Positions 4,660 to 7,243 of a stretch of 7,243 bases of DNA are shown one piece after another. The stretch is from NCBI GenBank assembly GCA_029077775.1, contig JAQNCU010000140.1:1-7243 (forward strand), given 5' to 3'. The notes below the pieces were generated by a model that was not told where the DNA came from, searched no databases, and saw only the letters and a program-made list of their open reading frames with translations. This DNA is from Acidocella sp. (lineage in GTDB: Bacteria; Pseudomonadota; Alphaproteobacteria; Acetobacterales; Acetobacteraceae). The number at the start of each line of letters is the position of its first letter. Positions within the stretch are counted from its first letter, which is position 1. A program made the translations under genes and the position numbers.

Positions 4660-6623
4660 TCCCTGAAATTGGCCATTTCGCCCTCGCCCTTGCAGTCGCC
4701 ATCGCCCTCGCCCAGGGGGTTATCGGTATTTTCGCACCCGGCTTGCGCGATGCCCGCGCCATGCGCGCGGCCCCTGCCCTCGCCATCAGCCATTTTCTGG
4801 CGATCACGGCGGCATTTCTGGCGCTGATCTATGCCGGGGTGGTGTCCGATTTCACGGTGGAAAATGTCGCGGATTTTTCATCATCTGCGGTGCCGCTGAT
4901 CTATCGCATCACAGGCACATGGGGGAACCATGACGGCTCCATGCTGTTATGGTGCTTTATCCTCTCACTATGCGGTGTCACCGTGGCGGTGTTTGGTGGC
5001 AATTTGCCAGCCTCGCTGCGGGCGCGCGTGCTCGGGGTTTTGGGGCTGATCTCAGGCGGGTTTTTGCTGTTCACGCTCAGCGTGTCGGACCCGTTCATCC
5101 GCATCTGGCCACCGCCGCTCGATGGCGCGGGGGTCAACCCGATCCTGCAAGACCCTGGGCTCGCCTTTCATCCGCCGGTTTTATACACGGGCTATGTCGG
5201 GTTTTCGGTGGCTTTTGCGTTTGCCATCGCGGCCTTGATCGAAGGGCGGATCGACGCCGCCTGGGGCCGATGGGTGCGCCCCTGGGCACTCATCTCTTGG
5301 TGCTTCCTCACCTCGGGCATCGCGCTCGGCAGTTGGTGGTCTTATTACACATTGGGCTGGGGCGGGTACTGGTTCTGGGACCCGGTGGAAAACGCCGCGT
5401 TGCTGCCCTGGCTCACCGGCACGGCGCTGCTGCATTGCGCGATTGTGGTGGAAAAGCGCGAGGCGCTGAAGGCCTGGACCGTGCTGCTCGCCATCGCCAC
5501 CTTCTCGCTCAGCCTGTCGGGGACATTCCTGGTGCGCTCGGGCATTTTGAACTCGGTGCATTCCTTCGCCGCCGCCCCCAATCAGGGGCTGTTCATTCTC
5601 GCACTTCTCGCCATCACCATCGGTGGCTCGCTATTATTATTCGCCGTGCGCGCGCCCGCTTTGGCGGCCAGCGGATTTTACGCGCCGTTGAGCCGTGAGA
5701 GCGCGCTGGTGCTCAACAACATATTTTTGTGTTCGATTACCGCCGTTGTGTTCGTCGGCACACTCTATCCACCGTTTGCCAATCTGCTGTTCGGCATCCA
5801 GCTTTCGGTGGGTGCGCCGTTTTTTAACCAGACCGTGCTGCCGCTGGCGGCCCCGCTGATCATCGCCATGGGGATCGGGCCGATGATGGCCTGGAAGCGC
5901 GCGGCGCTGGTACCTGTACTGAACCGGTTATGGCTCGCGGCCGGGGTGGCCCTGCTGGTGTTTCTGGTGATGGCGGCAAACCGCCATATCATCGCTGCCC
6001 TCGGGCTCGCGGGCGGGGCCTGGGTGGTGCTGGCGGCACTCAGCGACGTGGCTGAACGCGTAAGGTTATTCCACGCGTCACCTTCGGTGACGTTCAACCG
6101 CCTGCTGGCGCTGCCGCGCGCTGCCATCGGGGCCACGCTCGGACATATCGGCTTTGGCGTTATGGTGCTCGGCATGGCGGGCATGACTCTCGCCACGCAG
6201 AGCGTGATCGTGCTCAAGCCCGGGCAATCCACCATGCTTGGCGGCTATAAATGGACATTGAACGACATTCACGACGCACCGGGGCCCAATTACAGCCAGC
6301 GCGTGGCGGATATCTCAGTGGCCGATAACGGCAAGGTGTTTTTAAACCTCCACCCTTCGCGGCGGTTTTTCTCCGCCCAGAAGGTCATCACCAACGACGC
6401 CGCCATCCACACCAACGGGTTCCAGGATCTCTACGCCGTGTTCGCCGATGAGCCACCCGGCAGCGGCGGCGCGGAATTGCGGCTGAACCGCCACCCGCTG
6501 GCCCCGGAAATCTGGTTTGGCGGGCTTATCATGGCGCTTGGCGGCGGCATCTCGCTGTCTGACAGGCGGCTGCGCGTGGGTGCGCCATCACGGTTAAAAA
6601 AACCGGCGGGGGCAGTGGCTTAA
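4656..6623 (+). CDS. ccmF: Cytochrome c heme lyase subunit CcmF
   Basis: CcmF is the large inner-membrane part of the holocytochrome c synthase. It takes heme from CcmE and, with CcmH, attaches it to CXXCH sites in the periplasm. The start chosen is the ATG at 4656, giving MIPEIGHFALALA and 655 residues, close to the family norm. The in-frame ATG at 4584 lies inside ccmE, adds 24 unrelated residues and is unlikely. The protein is strongly hydrophobic, with many membrane segments. TWGNHDGS is at 88-95, and the WWD motif WGGYWFWDPVEN is at 235-246. H172, H260, H302 and H497 fit the four heme-ligand histidines of E. coli CcmF (H173, H261, H303, H491) in position and spacing. A large periplasmic loop lies near the C-terminus (about 520-620). 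The start overlaps the ccmE stop, and ccmG follows after 4 nt. Confidence 0.97.
   Translation: MIPEIGHFALALAVAIALAQGVIGIFAPGLRDARAMRAAPALAISHFLAITAAFLALIYAGVVSDFTVENVADFSSSAVPLIYRITGTWGNHDGSMLLWCFILSLCGVTVAVFGGNLPASLRARVLGVLGLISGGFLLFTLSVSDPFIRIWPPPLDGAGVNPILQDPGLAFHPPVLYTGYVGFSVAFAFAIAALIEGRIDAAWGRWVRPWALISWCFLTSGIALGSWWSYYTLGWGGYWFWDPVENAALLPWLTGTALLHCAIVVEKREALKAWTVLLAIATFSLSLSGTFLVRSGILNSVHSFAAAPNQGLFILALLAITIGGSLLLFAVRAPALAASGFYAPLSRESALVLNNIFLCSITAVVFVGTLYPPFANLLFGIQLSVGAPFFNQTVLPLAAPLIIAMGIGPMMAWKRAALVPVLNRLWLAAGVALLVFLVMAANRHIIAALGLAGGAWVVLAALSDVAERVRLFHASPSVTFNRLLALPRAAIGATLGHIGFGVMVLGMAGMTLATQSVIVLKPGQSTMLGGYKWTLNDIHDAPGPNYSQRVADISVADNGKVFLNLHPSRRFFSAQKVITNDAAIHTNGFQDLYAVFADEPPGSGGAELRLNRHPLAPEIWFGGLIMALGGGISLSDRRLRVGAPSRLKKPAGAVA
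6076..6092 (+). other. Perfect inverted repeat inside ccmF
   Basis: A 7-bp stem (6076-6082 with 6086-6092) closes a 3-nt TTC loop. An overlapping longer-range pairing is possible between TGAACG (6053-6058) and CGTTCA (6091-6096). It lies in the stretch coding for a loop around residues 470-480. It may be an mRNA structure or chance in GC-rich coding DNA. Confidence 0.4.
6596..6602 (+). other. In-frame A7 slippery run at the ccmF 3' end
   Basis: Seven A residues read as A-AAA-AAA in the ccmF frame (the two lysine codons 24 nt before the stop codon ends). They lie in a small hairpin loop formed by CGGTT (6591-6595) and AACCG (6601-6605). A -1 shift here would end at TGA 6626-6628, overlapping the ccmG ATG by one base. 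The arrangement is directly visible. Functional slippage is untested. Confidence 0.3.
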
Positions 6624-6627
6624 GCTG

Positions 6628-7188
6628 ATGTCGCCTTTGCGCCGCCGCCTGATGTTCGGCATTCCGCTCGCGCTCGTGGTGGCAGGGGGCGAGGGATTTT
6701 ACACCATATTACGCCGGATGCAGACCGATAATTACGACCCGCATGCGCTGCCCTCGCCGCTGGTCGGCAAACGCCCGCCCATCTTCACCCTGCCAGGGGC
6801 TGGTGGCATGCAGGGGTTCTCGAACACCGACCTGTTATCCCCGCCCCGCCCCATGCTGGTGAACTGGTTCGCTTCCTGGTGTGTGCCCTGCCTGGAAGAA
6901 GCGCCGATGCTGATGAAATTGGCCAAAACCGGGCTGCCGATCTGGGGTATCGATTTCGAGGATACCGCCCCCGGCGCGATGCAGAATTTCCTCAACGTCA
7001 ACGGCAATCCCTATACCAGGCTAGCCAGTGACGCCTCGGGCCTCACCGCCATTAACTGGGGGGTGTATGGGGTGCCGGAGACCTATTTCATCGACAAAAC
7101 AGGTATCGTCCGCTGGCGCTGGGCCGGGGCGCTGACCGATGATGTGGTCGCCACCAGGCTGACGCCGTTGTTGAACCAATATTCATGA
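6628..7188 (+). CDS. ccmG: Periplasmic thiol:disulfide oxidoreductase CcmG/DsbE
   Basis: CcmG is a membrane-tethered thioredoxin-like reductase that, fed by CcdA or DsbD, keeps the apocytochrome CXXCH or CcmH thiols reduced for heme attachment. The 186-residue protein starts with a basic segment and one membrane anchor (about 8-27), followed by a periplasmic thioredoxin domain. The active site is WCVPC, with cysteines C85 and C88. NWFASWC precedes it, as in the family. The GVPETYFID segment supplies the cis-proline P150 and matches the CcmG-specific GxPETF/Y motif. The acidic D109/E111 region after the active site is also typical of the reducing members. The ATG at 6628 is 4 nt after the ccmF stop and no strong ribosome binding site is visible, which suggests coupling to ccmF translation. 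Its TGA overlaps the next start as ATGA. Confidence 0.96.
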   Translation: MSPLRRRLMFGIPLALVVAGGEGFYTILRRMQTDNYDPHALPSPLVGKRPPIFTLPGAGGMQGFSNTDLLSPPRPMLVNWFASWCVPCLEEAPMLMKLAKTGLPIWGIDFEDTAPGAMQNFLNVNGNPYTRLASDASGLTAINWGVYGVPETYFIDKTGIVRWRWAGALTDDVVATRLTPLLNQYS

Positions 7189-7243
7189 GAACCTTGCTCC
7201 TGGTGTTTGCCTTGCTGCCCGCTCTGGCCTGGGGGCAAACCAT
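7185..7243 (+). CDS. ccmH: Cytochrome c-type biogenesis protein CcmH, N-terminal fragment
   Basis: Only the first 19 complete codons are present, and the gene runs off the right edge. The peptide MRTLLLVFALLPALAWGQT looks like a cleavable Sec signal peptide: a single basic residue, a leucine-rich core, and a probable cleavage after the AWG or ALA stretch. Bacterial CcmH starts this way before its periplasmic LRCxxC redox domain, which is not visible here. The identity rests on position: it begins with an ATGA overlap on the ccmG stop, and ccmH follows ccmG in most ccm operons. Whether it is a separate CcmH or a CcmH-CcmI fusion cannot be told. Confidence 0.75.
   Translation, partial: MRTLLLVFALLPALAWGQT

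Noticed and set aside
1..7243. CRISPR arrays, tRNA or rRNA genes, insertion sequences, phage or defence genes
   Set aside because: None seen. The window is almost completely filled by conserved housekeeping genes with consistent composition and no transposase or integrase features.

Overview
The window is GC-rich, densely coded bacterial DNA. The protein sequences (GreA, the single-ACT threonine dehydratase, the YciI-EVE pair and the Ccm set) and the use of System I cytochrome c maturation point to an alphaproteobacterium. My best guess is Rhodospirillales/Acetobacteraceae, from the general look of GreA and CcmE and not from any search.

Layout. (1) 1-87: a strong intrinsic-terminator hairpin and the greA leader. 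(2) 88-1814, plus strand: greA (TTG start) followed after 56 nt by a threonine ammonia-lyase with one C-terminal ACT domain. (3) 1815-1902: a convergent intergenic gap filled by two near-identical 32-bp hairpin-forming repeat units at a 39-bp period. (4) 3142-1903, minus strand: a tightly packed three-gene operon, YciI-like protein, EVE-domain protein, then MsrA, with two 4-nt start/stop overlaps. (5) 3143-3227: a short AT-rich divergent promoter region. (6) 3228-7243, plus strand: cytochrome c maturation operon ccmC-ccmD-ccmE-ccmF-ccmG-ccmH. The window edge cuts ccmH after about 19 codons.

How the genes work together. CcmC and CcmD load heme onto CcmE. CcmE carries the covalently bound heme through its histidine (H126 here) to the CcmF/CcmH ligation machinery. 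CcmG supplies reductant to apocytochrome or CcmH thiols. The ccmAB ABC transporter genes, which in many genomes sit just before ccmC, are not upstream here and must be elsewhere if the system is complete. The ccm genes have stop/start overlaps at C/D, D/E, E/F and G/H, and only 4 nt between F and G, so translational coupling is likely throughout. The minus-strand operon joins a methionine sulfoxide repair enzyme (MsrA) to an EVE-domain protein and a YciI-like protein.

I see no clear novel system. The window is mostly conserved housekeeping DNA. The items most worth checking are the tandem G-rich hairpin repeat after the threonine dehydratase gene, the three-segment hairpin arrangement in the greA leader, and the in-frame A7 run at the ccmF 3' end, whose -1 frame stops exactly on the ccmG start.
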